NCBI GenBank assembly: GCA_964030785.1
Contig: OZ034967.1
Span: 58,425,665 to 58,489,664, forward strand
Source of the DNA: Siderastrea siderea
Taxonomy: Eukaryota; Cnidaria; Anthozoa; Scleractinia; Rhizangiidae
Direction: 5' to 3'
Length of the DNA stretch: 64,000 nt
Shown: piece by piece, positions 12,489-23,330 of the stretch
Layout: every line of letters starts with the position of its first letter
Position numbering within the stretch: the stretch's first letter is position 1
Notes under the pieces: generated by a model
What the model was told of the DNA's origin: nothing
The model's input: only the letters and a program-made list of their open reading frames with translations
Database searches by the model: none
Made by a program: the position numbers and the translations under genes

Positions 12489-12913
12489 GGCCAGGGGGTG
12501 TAGTGGTATACCAGTATATCCGAAAAAAAATCGCCAAAATACCCAAAAATGCCCCAAATTCCTCCCAATATACCCAAAATAGATTGAAGCGTTGTATACT
12601 GTATACCCAAAATTAGTAGTAACAAAGCAAGCACTTATTTAGCACTCCACCAACAAGGAAGAGACATGCATCATTCGTTATCCATTTAATTGAGAACTGG
12701 CAATCAGTCAATCCACACTGGGGCCGGACTGTCATTACTTTCCCACGATAACAGATCACACGGTCACAAGGAATGGTCACGTGTCAGATTGAATAGAAAG
12801 ATGGTTGGCTATGGTTCATGAATTTTAATCCTCATAGTAAGGGTACACTGGTATTTCTTGAGAAGACCATTGAACCACTGGAAAATGTCAAGAAAGAGGT
12901 TGTTGTTGTTCAC

Positions 12914-13118
12914 AGTGAGAGTCTTGATCAATAAACTTTAGCTCCTCCCGAAGCGGATAATGGCCGGTCTCGTGGGCGTGCTCAAAAACGGCGGCGGTCT
13001 GGGTACGGGCGAGTCGTATCTATAATTCTTTCATGCATAGATCTTCCTGTTTCCCATGTCAGCGATGTAGACTTTGCCGCACTCATAGGAAATCCTGTAA
13101 ACCACGCCATCTCGTTTA
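12914..13118 (-). pseudogene. Penelope-like element GIY-YIG domain, decayed
   Basis: On the minus strand the sequence reads RDGVVYRISYECGKVYI, then after a stop and a frame change TQTAAVFEHAHETGHYP and LKFID. The order GVVY...C.CGKVYI...EH..ETGH...KFID is typical of the C-terminal GIY-YIG endonuclease domain of Penelope-like retroelements, and the remnant at 60690-61252 shows the same order in better condition. No reverse transcriptase adjoins it. It lies between tracts rich in GTATACC (12490-12620 and 13890-14000), which may mark an unrelated repeat that received it. Confidence 0.8.
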
Positions 13119-13139
13119 TTCGGATCACCTTGCATACGG

Positions 13140-15220
13140 TGAAATTTGAATTAACCAATCAGCATTCAGTAGGCGGGAAAAACTGTGGTGTCCTGACGTC
13201 ATGCAGATTTTGTGCTCTTCGCTTCGATTTCTGCGTGATCAGCGAAGTTTATACTGTGGAGATGCGGTTTTATTTCAGCGTTTTCTTCAAATTAACCGCT
13301 TGCCTTACTTCAATTTATTAAAGTCACGACTGTTTGCAATTATATGGGCTGGATGAGCAACCAGAATCGATTCAAAACTTTTTTCTGCGGTGGGAGACAT
13401 CGCTAACTGGACTTGAATGCGAAGGAGGCTATAAAGGTGTTCCTCTTGTCTTGCTGAATATCAATTTTCACAAGAAATTTCACATCCCTTTCACTCTCCT
13501 TGGCATCGTTTATCACATGGCTGTCTGCTAACTGAGCAGCTCTGAGTAGCGTCGGGTACAATCCGTCTTCTGTCCTTGTAAAGATCTTCGGTCACTTCAT
13601 ACTTGTTTTCATCGTGTACTTCATGTCTGGTTTTAATTCACACCGACTTCCAACTTCCAGCTGTGATTGCCCGCTGTCAACGAGATTGGTCTTATCGGTT
13701 AGGGAAAAATGTTCCTGTTCATCAGATCAGAGATACATCATGAATGTTTGACAAATCGTTGTATGGTTGCGCTACACAGCTCATGCTTCAATTTGGAAAG
13801 AGGGATAAAGACTTTCAGCTGAACTTTATTTTTAAATAACATGAACCGGTCTAAATTCATGCGTTTTGGGATGTGTAATCACAAGCTCAGGAAAGGTAGA
13901 TATACTTTATACCTGAAATTCAAAAAACGTGATATACCGAATACCCATTTCAGCTGAAATATACCGCATACCCGATTTAAAAAGCCCCTGTATACCCGAA
14001 AAACATGACAGGCTTTGATCGCTTCAGGATTTGTTATGCAAATTAGCTGAAGGGGGATTGAATCCCCCCTCAGTTAATATTAACAGTAACTTAACGCCAT
14101 GATTTGTCACCTTAAGGATTCATAAGAATGAGACGAGGTGTTAGCTTCTTGCTGCAAAATATGACAATGTTGACAGATAATTACAATTTATTGAGACCCG
14201 TTGATAAACAGAGAAGAGAAGAAAGGAAAACAAAGCGCGCAATATAATCTCCTACCGAGCCCAATTTTAGCAGCGTTCTTTATATTTCCTCTTATTTGGT
14301 CGTCCGCTAAAAACTTTTCTTGCTCTGCGGTTACCGCGAGCCTGTTTAACCGAACGGAAATAGAGTCTGGCCGCAGGTCACGCGTAATTTGTCAGGTAAG
14401 ATCGAGAAATTCGTTCGTTTTTTTTAACATCCTTTGCCAGGCACTTTTTTGCCCTACAACGTAAAAGCCGGGGGGGATCAACTCTTCGCTAGAAATTTCT
14501 TGGCTTGGTTTCGTTGAATTTCTTTTCGTCTGTCCCGTTGTATGACTAATGAAAACAAGATCGCAGTGAATTTAAACCTGATTGCAGCTTATTTTTTATC
14601 AAGTAACTAAACTGATTTCTACTCAGTCTACTAAAAAAAACAAACAAACAAACGAAAGTAGTTACTTCGCGGGCACAGGCGGGACAAGTACCCCTTTGTC
14701 GCTTGCATAAGACATAAGCCAAAGAGGTAGCCTGCTTGCGAGATAAATTTCAGCGCAATATTTGCTACTGTTTATTCGACCTTGTTGACGCGACTGGACA
14801 TCGAAGGCCATCGGGGCATCGCTTCTCTGGATCCTGGGCATACATCAAAGTAGCATTAACCTGGGCATTGAGTATTTCCGCTGCTTTACGTGGTTCTCGA
14901 TTTCTTCTGTTTAAATTTCCCTGGACCACCAGCGTGAATGATTCCGAGATATTAATACTGATTCAGGCCGGCGTGCGTTGCGTGAGATGTGTACATCAGC
15001 TGGGTTTACATTTCACGCCGGGTGACCCTTTATAAAACAAAGTTTCCGCAAGAGCGGAGTTATCAAGACGGCGCATTAACGGTAACCTTAACTATTAGTT
15101 ACATTCTAGCGTCTCCGATAAAAAAGGGGTTGCTTGTTGATTCTGATTAGGTTCGGCTCATGTACACATTACGAGCAATCTCTCTTTTCGCTTAGGGACA
15201 GTCGCGCGCGCGACTGGTTC
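13140..15220. other. no supported gene
   Basis: Several short plus-strand frames occur. 14201-14464 includes a possible splice donor (CAG/GTAAG near 14394), and 14736-15035 has one hydrophobic stretch. Neither can be extended into a gene or assigned to a family. 13890-14010 holds degenerate TATACCCGAAT-type repeats. Confidence 0.4.
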
Positions 15221-16090
15221 CCTTGGGTATTTATATGCTACGAAAGCAAAATTAGCCGTACATATACAGAGCAGATTAATTTCAGCCGTACCCTTGGGTA
15301 TATGCTATGTAAAAGAGCACAGAGCAGATTAACGCAAAGGCAAAATTAACCGTACCCTTGGGTATGTGCTACCTAAAAGGGCACAGAGCGGATTAACGCG
15401 AATACCTAAAAGGGCACAGAGCAGATTAATGCGAAGGCAAAATTAACTGAACCCTTGGGTATGTGCTACCTAAAAGGGCACAGAACAGATTAATGCGGAG
15501 AAAAAATTAACTGAACCCTTGGGTATGTGCTACCTAAAAGGGCACAGAGCAGATTAATGCGAAGGCAAATTTACTTGTGTCCTTGGGTATGTGCTACCTA
15601 AAAGGGCGCAGAGCAGATTAATGCGAAGGCAAAATTAACTGAACCCTTGGGTATGTGCTAGGCAAAATTACTTGTGTCCTTGGGTATGTGCTACCTAAAA
15701 GGGCACAGAGCAGATTAATGCGAAGGCAAAATTACTTGTGTCCTTGGGTATGTGCTACCTAAAAGGGCACAGAGCAGATTAACGCGAAGGCAAAATTACT
15801 TGTGTCCTTGGGTATGTGCTACCTAAAAGGGCACAGAGCAGATTAATGCGAAGGCAAAATTACTTGTGTCCTTGGGTATGTGCTACCTAAAAGGGCGCAG
15901 AGCAGATTAATGCGAAGGCAAAATTACTTGTGTCCTTGGGTATGTGCTACCTAAAAGGGCACAGAGCAGATTAATGCGAAGGAAAAATTAACTGAACCCT
16001 TCGGTATGTGCTACCTAAAAGGGCACAGAGGAGTTTAATGCAAAGGCAAAATTACCTCTATCTGCGGGTATATGCTTCCTAAAAGGGCAC
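15221..16090. repeat. 64-bp minisatellite array, about 14 units
   Basis: Units of 63-64 bp contain CCTTGGGTATGTGCTACCTA, then AAAGGGCACAGAGCAGATTA and a variable tail. Tails alternate between AAAATTAACTGAAC and AAAATTACTTGTGTC subtypes, so at least two higher-order variants have spread. Units at both edges are diverged, and truncated units occur near 15390 and 15661. The core is related to the small array at 379-628. Confidence 0.95.
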
Positions 16091-17327
16091 TGCGATTCAA
16101 CTCGAAATTGTTCCCGCCAAAACTACACGGTGAGTCACAGTCCAAAGCAATTCCTTTTACCGCTTCCACAACAGGGCCAAATTTTGAGGAGCGAGCCAAC
16201 CCGTCTTTCGCACACTCTCGCTGCCGGGGCAATCTGGCATAAAGCTTAAACGACGACACAACAAAACTATGGCTTGGTTGTCTGCAGAAGTCACAACTTC
16301 GCTTGGTAGGCTTCCGATGTATTGATGCTACAGTGTATTTCGTCAGGACAGTGGTGAAAATTTCGCTCTTAGCAAATTCATCTTAAGCCTTAAGCCCGTA
16401 CGCAAGTTTAGTGACTACATACCAGTGCTTTCCTGGGTCCCGATTATAGCCAGTAACTCTGGAAACATGTGGAAAGCGACCAAGGATACTCGGATGACGC
16501 GCGAACAACGCCATGGCTCTATTTTATCAAGCCTACCAGTGGCACAGTAAACTCATTGTCCTCTGTAGATTGCTATTTCCGCTAAAGTAGAACATTAATG
16601 ATTTTGTAGCCTTTTAACTTATTAGTCTTCAACACCAATCAGATCTACGAATTGAGTCTCTTCCTGTGTGAAAGCTTTGTATATGTTGTACATTGTAGTA
16701 TGGTACTTGGTAGACAATTGATGTGGCCGGGAGGGATAATTGATGAGGGAACGTCATCAAACAAATCAAACTCAGGTCAAACTGATTGGCGAGCCCGGAT
16801 TGGCGAGTACATTATTAGTGTTCGGTGTACACCGGGTGTACAAAACGTCGAATTTCAATTTCACATGAAAGTTGAAATGCATTGCAAAATAATACCTTGT
16901 CACAAACAGAAATGTATGAGAGGTTCTATTTGACTTTTTCCCGTACTAAATACTGTACTCTGTTTCCCAATGTATAGTCATATGAAAACTACAAATAATG
17001 CGTACATCAAGGCATAGATTTCGTCGTTCGTTATGTAGACCGTCAATCAAAAGGGACAAGTTTTGGTTTCAAAATATACCCCCACGCATCTAAATCATGC
17101 GTTTTGTTACGGACCGAAGAACATTTTAGTTGGTGAAATTTATTGCCGACAGTGATTGCACAGGCATATGCTTGATGTCTAAAATAAAATGTTACAGTAG
17201 AATGTCAAATTATTATACCACCCGTGGAACCGAACTAACCGCAAGATCATTAATAGATTGACAGAACTTCGCGCTTTGAATTACTTCTTGCTGTGAAATC
17301 CTGAGCTCACCAAAGCTCCCCATAAAA
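16091..17327. other. no supported gene
   Basis: A minus-strand frame of 74 aa (16035-16259) runs into the minisatellite and a plus-strand frame of 93 aa lies at 16652-16933. Neither shows a domain. Nothing else was recognised. Confidence 0.4.
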
Positions 17328-17838
17328 ATTTTTCGTTTTATTTACCCAAGCTAGTTTTACGATAAAAGCTAAGATGAAGTGATACTTTTGTCCTGAATAA
17401 TAGTTTTGATAGGTAAATCCATGTACCACGTTGACTTTTTGGCCCACGAATTTGACCTAATTTTCAAAGTAACGCAACGCCGTTGCAGGTTATAATGTTT
17501 AAAATTTAATAAAAAATTGGGGTTCAAATTACCTTTGCTTCTGGCAGCGCTGAATAACTGTTGAAAGATTGTATTATAATGCTATGAGTTAGATTTTCCT
17601 GCTACGGATTTTATGTTGGCTAGCTAGCTTTCGACAAAAGTGGGATTTTAGGGTCGATTTCGGGTGCTTTTGGTGGGCAAATACAAAACACCGTCTCGAC
17701 AAAAAAATAAAAATCGAAACAACTTCAGAGTTGCAGTTTTGAAACAAGTTAGCAAAACCCTTTATTGTGACAGAGTTTGAGAAAATCGAATTTTTCTATC
17801 TTGCATAGGTATAGGTGATCGTTACAGCAAGCCGCTCT
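17328..17838 (-). repeat. R1 repeat copy, 5' half
   Basis: The reverse complement matches 1731-2258, including a GTCGAGACGGTGTTTTGTAT motif and GTTATTCAGCGCTG. Its edge at 17838 falls against the broken end of the pogo-type transposase at 17826-18346, so either R1 truncated the transposase or R1 is part of the same element's non-coding end. Confidence 0.85.
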
Positions 17839-18346
17839 TAAATTCTGCATTGAATGCAACATCGACTGGTTAAATCTTGCTCGTTGCGCCTGGAGGTACA
17901 GGCCCCAATGTCGTCTGGCACTCTTGCGTCAGAATGGTCTTTATCCTGTTTGTTTTTTGAGCTCTGTGCGAATCATAGGTAGAAAGTCTACCACGTCTTT
18001 GACTAAAACTGTTTGGCCTGTTCCACATATTTCTGAGCCAGAATACCATCATTTTCTCATTGCACGACGCGTTATCTTGGTGCCTCTTTTCTCTGTCTAG
18101 CTGGTATTCTTGAAGATCAACAACGGTTTGATGCGAGGTTCATCATCGGCAAATATGGTCAATTGCACGGTACACTGTCTCTTATCATGGCCTTCACCTG
18201 ACGTCCGAGTCCATCCTGATGTTTCTCCTTTTTCTGCATAAGTTGCTCCCTTGGTGTTAAAACAGAATTGAAGAGGTGTCTGATCCATATTCGCTATATC
18301 GCGTAATTTCCAGGGACCTACAATGCCTTCTTGAACACCCTTCAGT
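17826..18346 (-). pseudogene. pogo/CENP-B-type DDE transposase fragment
   Basis: Minus-strand reading gives GPWKLRDIANMDQTPLQF, then TYAEKG, DKRQCTVQLTIFADDEPR and KPLLIFK. After a short damaged stretch it continues MMVFWLRNMWNRPNS, STYDSHRAQKT and VPPGATSKI. NMDQTP is the first catalytic-aspartate motif and YDSHRA the second of the DDE_1 superfamily (pogo, Tigger, Jerky and CENP-B relatives). The DNA-binding N-terminus and the third acidic residue are missing. A frame break lies near 18055-18095 and a stop follows GATSKI. This is a dead relic whose 3' edge abuts R1. Confidence 0.88.
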
Positions 18347-18379
18347 TCAGTTCAGTTAATTCTTTCTCCCGCATTATTT

Positions 18380-18653
18380 GTGAATTTAATTCATGTACAC
18401 AGTCATCATATTTGTTCGTCATTTCACGGAAATAACAGAACTTGTTCGACTCGGTCAACTCCCAGTGTCAATAGCTTCATACCAATTATCTCTTTCTCTT
18501 CAATTCTCTGTTTCAGGGTTCATATGAATTTACTTGTTACGCGCATAAAAGAAAGTAAAGAAATCCATGCAATGATACATTTAAATGTAAAGGAGATCCT
18601 CGCAGTTATTAACGCAACTTATGCAGTTGCGAAAAGAAAGCCTGAAAAAACCA
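18380..18653 (-). mobile_element. SINE body adjoining the tRNA-like head
   Basis: The modules CATTTCACGG..ATAACAG, CAACTCCCAG and GGTTCATATGAATTTACTTG recur near 24490-24620, 31470-31500, 31720-31860 and 33765-33785. They form the body of a dispersed SINE family whose head is the tRNA-like segment at 18654-18724. The 112-aa open frame across it is not coding. Confidence 0.6.
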
Positions 18654-18724
18654 GGCTTGCCGGGACTCGAACCCTGACCTCTGCGATACCGGTGCAGCGC
18701 TCTAACCAATTGAGCTAACAAGCC
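18654..18724 (-). mobile_element. tRNA-like SINE head
   Basis: On the minus strand the 71 bp read as a near-complete tRNA. The acceptor arm GGCTTG pairs with CAAGCC, an A box TAGCTCAATTGG lies at 18706-18717, and a B box GGTTCGAGTCC lies at 18663-18673. The anticodon loop is CCGGTAT, giving GGT (Thr-like), but position 33 is C instead of the invariant T and the stem has a mismatch. It continues directly into TTTTTTCAGGCTTTCTTTTC, a tail also seen in the inverted partial copy at 18838-18945. A SINE promoter is therefore more likely than a working tRNA gene. Confidence 0.85.
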
Positions 18725-18837
18725 AACTGGGAGCTAATCATTAAATTGGTTCGTAATATACCCAGGGAAGACGAAGATGAAATTATGAATATATGATATT
18801 CATATATTTGAACTGCGGAATGAAGAAATAAATGTCA

Positions 18838-18945
18838 AGGAGATCCTCGCAGTTATTAACGCAACTTATGCGTTAATAACTAATGCATCGCAGAGGTCAG
18901 GGTTCGAGTCCCGGCAAGCCTGATTTTTTCAGGCTTTCTTTTCTG
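18838..18945 (+). mobile_element. partial tRNA-derived SINE copy, opposite orientation
   Basis: GCAGAGGTCAGGGTTCGAGT with the B box at 18901-18911 is followed by the same CAGGCTTTCTTTTC tail. The A-box half is lost and replaced by GCAGTTATTAACGCAACTT, which also occurs directly repeated at 18602-18621. The pair suggests rearrangement between two SINEs. Confidence 0.75.
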
Positions 18946-19422
18946 TTTAGCCCTTGCATAGGCAAGTCAATGCAGAGGCACAATCAGTGAGCGGCTTTAA
19001 ACCTCTCTCCACACAAGAGTTGTGGGAGTCGTGGCTGAGCGTGTGTGCTAGTTCATGGATCTGTGAAAAGACCTGGTAGTGCAAATCGTGGGGATGGACA
19101 AAACCATCCTCGCACACATACAAATAATTTTTAATTCCACACTGGGTTATTTCCAAGGGGGGATACCACAGCGGAGTAATTTCCAAGCGTGCATACCAAT
19201 CCGGCCGGAGAGAATTTCGCTCACAGTGCATTTAAAAAACTGCTTGACATTCAGTTAATTCTTGACTACTTTATTTTCCCTAATTTAACACAAGCTTGGT
19301 GTACTGCGTTAATTTTTCATCTATTTTTTAATTTATTTATTTTCTTTGTATCCTAGCATTAATCACCAACTCTTTGAGACCCAGCACCGCGCCTAATATT
19401 CGATAAGACACACAATCGTGAT

Positions 19423-22400
19423 TCACTGAGAGGGGACGTGTACATTATCGATCAATTTTCCGTATTCCCCATTCTTCTCCTCCAGATGTTTCCGATAGGC
19501 TTTCAGGGTGAAAATAAAGTGACGCAACATAAGTGCACCACACGTGAAAGCGGTTTCTTCAAAACAGCTGATGTAATCGGTAATGGAAGCCAAAAAATCA
19601 CGGGAAATCCCTTGCCTCAACAAGATCTGTTCTCTAATGACGCATTTACGCATGGCAACTCCAACACATGGCTCATAGTTGTCCTTTTCTGTCGGGAGAT
19701 AAATAATCAGAAATAGATCAATTACGCCCCGCTAACATATCCATTGCGTCACACGTCATTCATCGGCTAGTTAGGTCGCCTAATTTCGATGGAAGTGAAC
19801 TATATGAAACCTCATAAATATGAACAGCAAGTGAAAGATTTAATGAATTTAAGAATATTGCAGATGCGAAAAAGAAAGCTTAGTTAGTAGAGCACTGCAC
19901 AGGTAACTGAGAACGGTCATGGATTTGAATCTCGTGCAACCCTGACTTTTTTAGGCTTTATCTTTCGCAGCTGCTTTAGTCGCGGTTGTGACAGCAATGT
20001 TCTTTCATCCATTAATTCGCATATTTGCAAAAGATCAATTATCCAAAGATAAAGTCTTCACAAACGTAGTGGCTCCCAACGGCCAGTTAACCAGGTTCCC
20101 ATAGCAAGAAGCGACTAGGAACAATACCGCCCCCCCCCCCCTTTGATGGTATGGCAGCCCTAGTAATACCCCTAACTAGTCAATTTATGCTGGTTCCTGC
20201 CGTTCTGGTTCTGGGAATCCTGTGATGGACAACTATCCCATCCAGTTTGGGGTGGGATAATAATAATACTTTTAGTTACTTTACGCTGGAAATCCTGTGA
20301 TCAATTAGCCACAGACTGTAGTATTTTGTTAGCTTTCCCTGACGGTTCGCTGGTAACAATAATACACCCAGGCGGAGAGAGTGAGGAGAGTGATGTCGAG
20401 TGAAGTTTAATATCCTAAGGAAACAATAAGACACGACGCAGAGACCACCTTAAACCACCAACCCCCATGTTCAGTCTATGCCTGTTGTCAAGAGTAATTT
20501 TTGTCTGTTTTTTTTTGGCTTGTTTGTTTGTTTGTTTGTTTGTTTTTTGTTTTGGGGGTTTGAAAATGCTAAAGAGAGATATTTTAAAGAAAAGCCTCAG
20601 GACTAACTGTCACAATGAACATAAAGGACTTATTTACTTTTTACAAACAGGAAAATTAAGGGTCACACAATGAACACTAGTGTACTGTGGGATACCGATT
20701 GTCCCAATCGCAGCTAAAAGAGACACTATATCCCATCGTTCAATTGGATTCTACATCATCCTACAATGCTGAATACAGGTTTGTTGTACGAATGTTTGAT
20801 GGCTGTCAAACATTGGTTATCATACCATTAAGGGGGAGTAACTACAGATTTGGCGTGTTGCTAAGGGATTTTTGTGGATGGTATTTTGTCAATTTCGCTG
20901 TTTTGCAGTGTTTAGTGCCGCTAGATTGGTGAAATGTATTAAGATGAACATCTGAATTTTAAAAATCGGCATTGCGTGTGCGTAGCTAGTGCCAGTCGCC
21001 AACCGTGCGTTAAAAAGAAATATCCCTAACTGACTCGGAGGAAAGGAGGAAGAGTTCAGAATTTTTTTTCGCGAATCGGAGATAATTCAGCCTTCTTTAT
21101 AGTCAGACGTAAGAAATTACTGTTAATATAAAGAACAGAAAAATTAAAGTACAAAATGTATAAATATACGCACTTATAACGCCATATAATGTAAAAAGGT
21201 GTTTATTGGTAATCGTGGTAAATACTATAATAATAAAGTGTCAAATCCGTTTGGCTGTTTGGTGGGGCCTTTGCCATATGAGAACGTTATCACACCTGAA
21301 AAGACTTTCATTTATTATACAAACTCTATCGTTAAAACGTCCGGATCACGCTGCTATTTTGTTCCCGATGCTGCTGAAAGGCACTGCCTTTAAGGTGAAC
21401 CTTAATCCATGACCAAACTGGATATCATTAGGATCCATCGAATTCTTTCGCTTGTGTGTGATTGGCCAAAATACGTCATGTGACAATATGTTCCAAGAAA
21501 AAGTCGAAAATATCACATGATATTTCAATTCTCTAGTGATATATCTCCCATTCTTCATCAAGATGAAGGAGCGACGAGAAATTTATTTTTGTATTAGGCT
21601 AGGGCATCAGCATACTATTTTCGGTAAAACAGTGCCATATGGCGAGGTGAAAATTAAACCTTTTCTATTACTAACCTTTTGTGGAAAAATAATTATAATT
21701 GCTTACCGACATTAGCCAAGTTTTCTTTCTCTACCAGGCCTAAAGTAAAGCACAAAATTCATCATTTATGACAAATTGTAAGTAAACTCGTAGCCACTAA
21801 ATTTCATAGAAAACGTAAAATTTGGTTAAGTCGTAGGGGTTTACCTCGGTATAAGAACCTGAGAAGATTTTCTTTGTTTTGCAAGCTTTCGTTTTTATGT
21901 ACGCTATTGTTTAAAATGTTTTGTTTCTTTTGATCTACGTCATCCGTGAGATTCACGGGTTCGTACACCGAGGTACAGTTAGTCACACACGGCCCACAAG
22001 CCCCACATGGTCGATACCTTTTTTCTCCGATTTTAGTAGAGATTGAAATAAAGAGAAAGCAAAACCCCTGAAGCACATACCTGATTCCAAGGCCATTTTC
22101 TTCAGTTCAGCTACCATCAGGTTTTTGCACAGGCTGGCTTTCTCTGCAATGTAACTGTGCTGCCATTCATAAACGATCAGGAAGTGAACGATGTTGGGGA
22201 ATGGTGACGAGTACTCTGCAGGGTCTACTGCGATAAGACACCGCGTGAATTCCTAAGGGAACAAATTAAGAGGAAAGAATGAAAATAAGAAAAAGAATTG
22301 GCATATGAAGTAGACTTATTTCTGATTCTGTCACTTTTACAGGAGAAAAAAGCTATCTTTTAAGATCCAAAAGCTTTTACAGGAATGTTGTTTACAAATG

Positions 22401-23139
22401 TTTGTCACGTGAACAAATGTGGTAAGTGTCACGTGACAGAATGTCCTTCTCAATCGCGTGTCTGCTTGTATTTTGCAAAACTGAAAGTGTAAGAAATTGT
22501 TTTTTCCCCCGGTTTATTTCTATCTTGCAATAGCTGTAAATTTGGTTGCCTCGATTTTATCTCAAAACTTGGGTGGCTCTAATGAAGTATTCGCATCGTT
22601 TGAGGATTAGATTTGATGGTGCTTAGGGTCACATATTCTCGAAGCACTTTTTTCTTCTCTCCTTAGTTTTAAAGTGGACAAACGCGCTAATTTAAGAAAT
22701 AAGAAATAACAGAATAGAACTCTTTTATCAATTATATTTCAAAGTAAGACTCAGTTACAAACATAATTGATCACTAAAGTTTTTTGCGGGCATTTATACG
22801 AGTTTCCCGAACGGGACAATTTTATTTACCAACGTAAGCCCAGCCTATCCGGAACCAGCATTGGAGGTGGAGAGGATTGCAGTTGAACCAAAACACCCAT
22901 GGCTGGAAACTCATACTAAAGGGGAGCAGTAGGCTACAAAATCTTACTCTGAAGTAGATGCATCCATCTTCTATGCGAGGACCTTCGTCTGCTAGCAGGA
23001 CAGAAACGCTTGCGTTCCATCCAGCTTTACTGCACTTCAAGGCTGTCTCATAAGCTGACCGGCGTTCTCTTACAAGCCCAGTTGCAACGGAGATAACAAC
23101 ACCCAAAGTAAATGCGATACAGAGGACCCTTGAAAACAT
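19423..23139 (-). CDS. three-exon gene for a secreted eight-cysteine protein, family unknown
   Basis: Exon 1 (23139-22948) starts with ATG and encodes MFSRVLCIAFTLGVV..., a clear signal peptide, and ends at donor GTAAGA. Exon 2 (22252-22081) follows acceptor CCCTTAG, stays open for 172 nt and ends at donor GTATGT. Exon 3 (19688-19423) follows acceptor CCCGACAG and ends with TGA. Phases 0 and 1 match exactly, giving 209 residues. The mature part has eight cysteines (ALKC, DGCI, RCLI, LCKN, EPCV, RKCV, ISCF, FTCG), implying disulfides, and a basic helical stretch AYRKHLEE near the end. Poly(A) signal candidates AATAAA lie near 19331-19342. A TTTAG acceptor at about 23160 suggests a further 5' UTR exon. 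I do not recognise the family. A duplicate at 54482-56135 is broken. Introns are 695 and 2392 bp, the second holding SINE-like sequence and a small TIR element. Confidence 0.8.
19870..19945 (+). mobile_element. degenerate tRNA-derived SINE in intron 2
   Basis: TTAGTTAGTAGAGCACTGCA resembles a tRNA D-arm and anticodon stem, and ATGGATTTGAATCTCGTGC a degraded B box, followed by TTTTTTAGGCTTT as in the SINEs near 18.7 kb. It lies within the part of intron 2 (about 19712-21340) that is absent from the duplicate gene copy. Confidence 0.5.
20130..20560. repeat. poly-C run, possible retroelement tail, (GTTT)n
   Basis: A C12 run at about 20131-20142 is followed by a segment with CTGTGATGGACAACTATCCC and ATAATAATACT resembling the 3' tail of a dispersed retroelement, then a (TTTG)n tract at about 20518-20545. 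All of it lies in intron 2 of the secreted-protein gene. The retroelement assignment is weak. Confidence 0.45.
21839..21976. mobile_element. 138-bp inverted-repeat element, intron 2
   Basis: The termini GTTTACCTCGGTATAAGAACC and GGTTCGTACACCGAGGTAC are inverted copies. The same element lies at 55306-55445 in the duplicate gene, where the terminal 20 bp match perfectly. It predates the gene duplication. It is either a very small MITE or a structured intronic RNA. No TSD is obvious. Confidence 0.65.
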
Positions 23140-23274
23140 GCTGAGCAAAATACAATCCTAAAGGAAAGAGCGTCAGATAAAATAGCTGTGTCAAGTTATG
23201 CCACGCAAATACAGTCTGTCCACAACGGTCGCCCTGGGGACAGAGTTTACTTATACTCGTCTTTGTGGATAGCC

Positions 23275-23294
23275 ACGGCGGCGGCGGCGGCTAT
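23275..23294. repeat. (CGG)n microsatellite
   Basis: About six CGG units upstream of the secreted-protein gene's coding exon 1, possibly in its 5' flank or UTR. Confidence 0.8.
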
Positions 23295-23330
23295 GAGGGG
23301 GGAGGGATGAAATATGACACCACTTAACTA

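Noticed and set aside
14736..15035. Open frame with a hydrophobic stretch (AYIKVALTWALSISAAL) recalling a GPCR fourth helix
   Set aside because: There is only one hydrophobic segment, no E/DRY motif or other helices in frame, and no neighbouring exons. The resemblance is too weak.
18654..18724. Functional tRNA-Thr gene
   Set aside because: Position 33 is not T, the anticodon stem has a mismatch, and the sequence runs straight into a shared SINE tail, with a second partial copy close by.
21804..22076. 90-aa minus-strand frame directly after exon 2, as an alternative exon
   Set aside because: It spans the inverted-repeat element, and the true exon 3 at 19423-19688 has a matching phase and splice site and is conserved in the duplicate.
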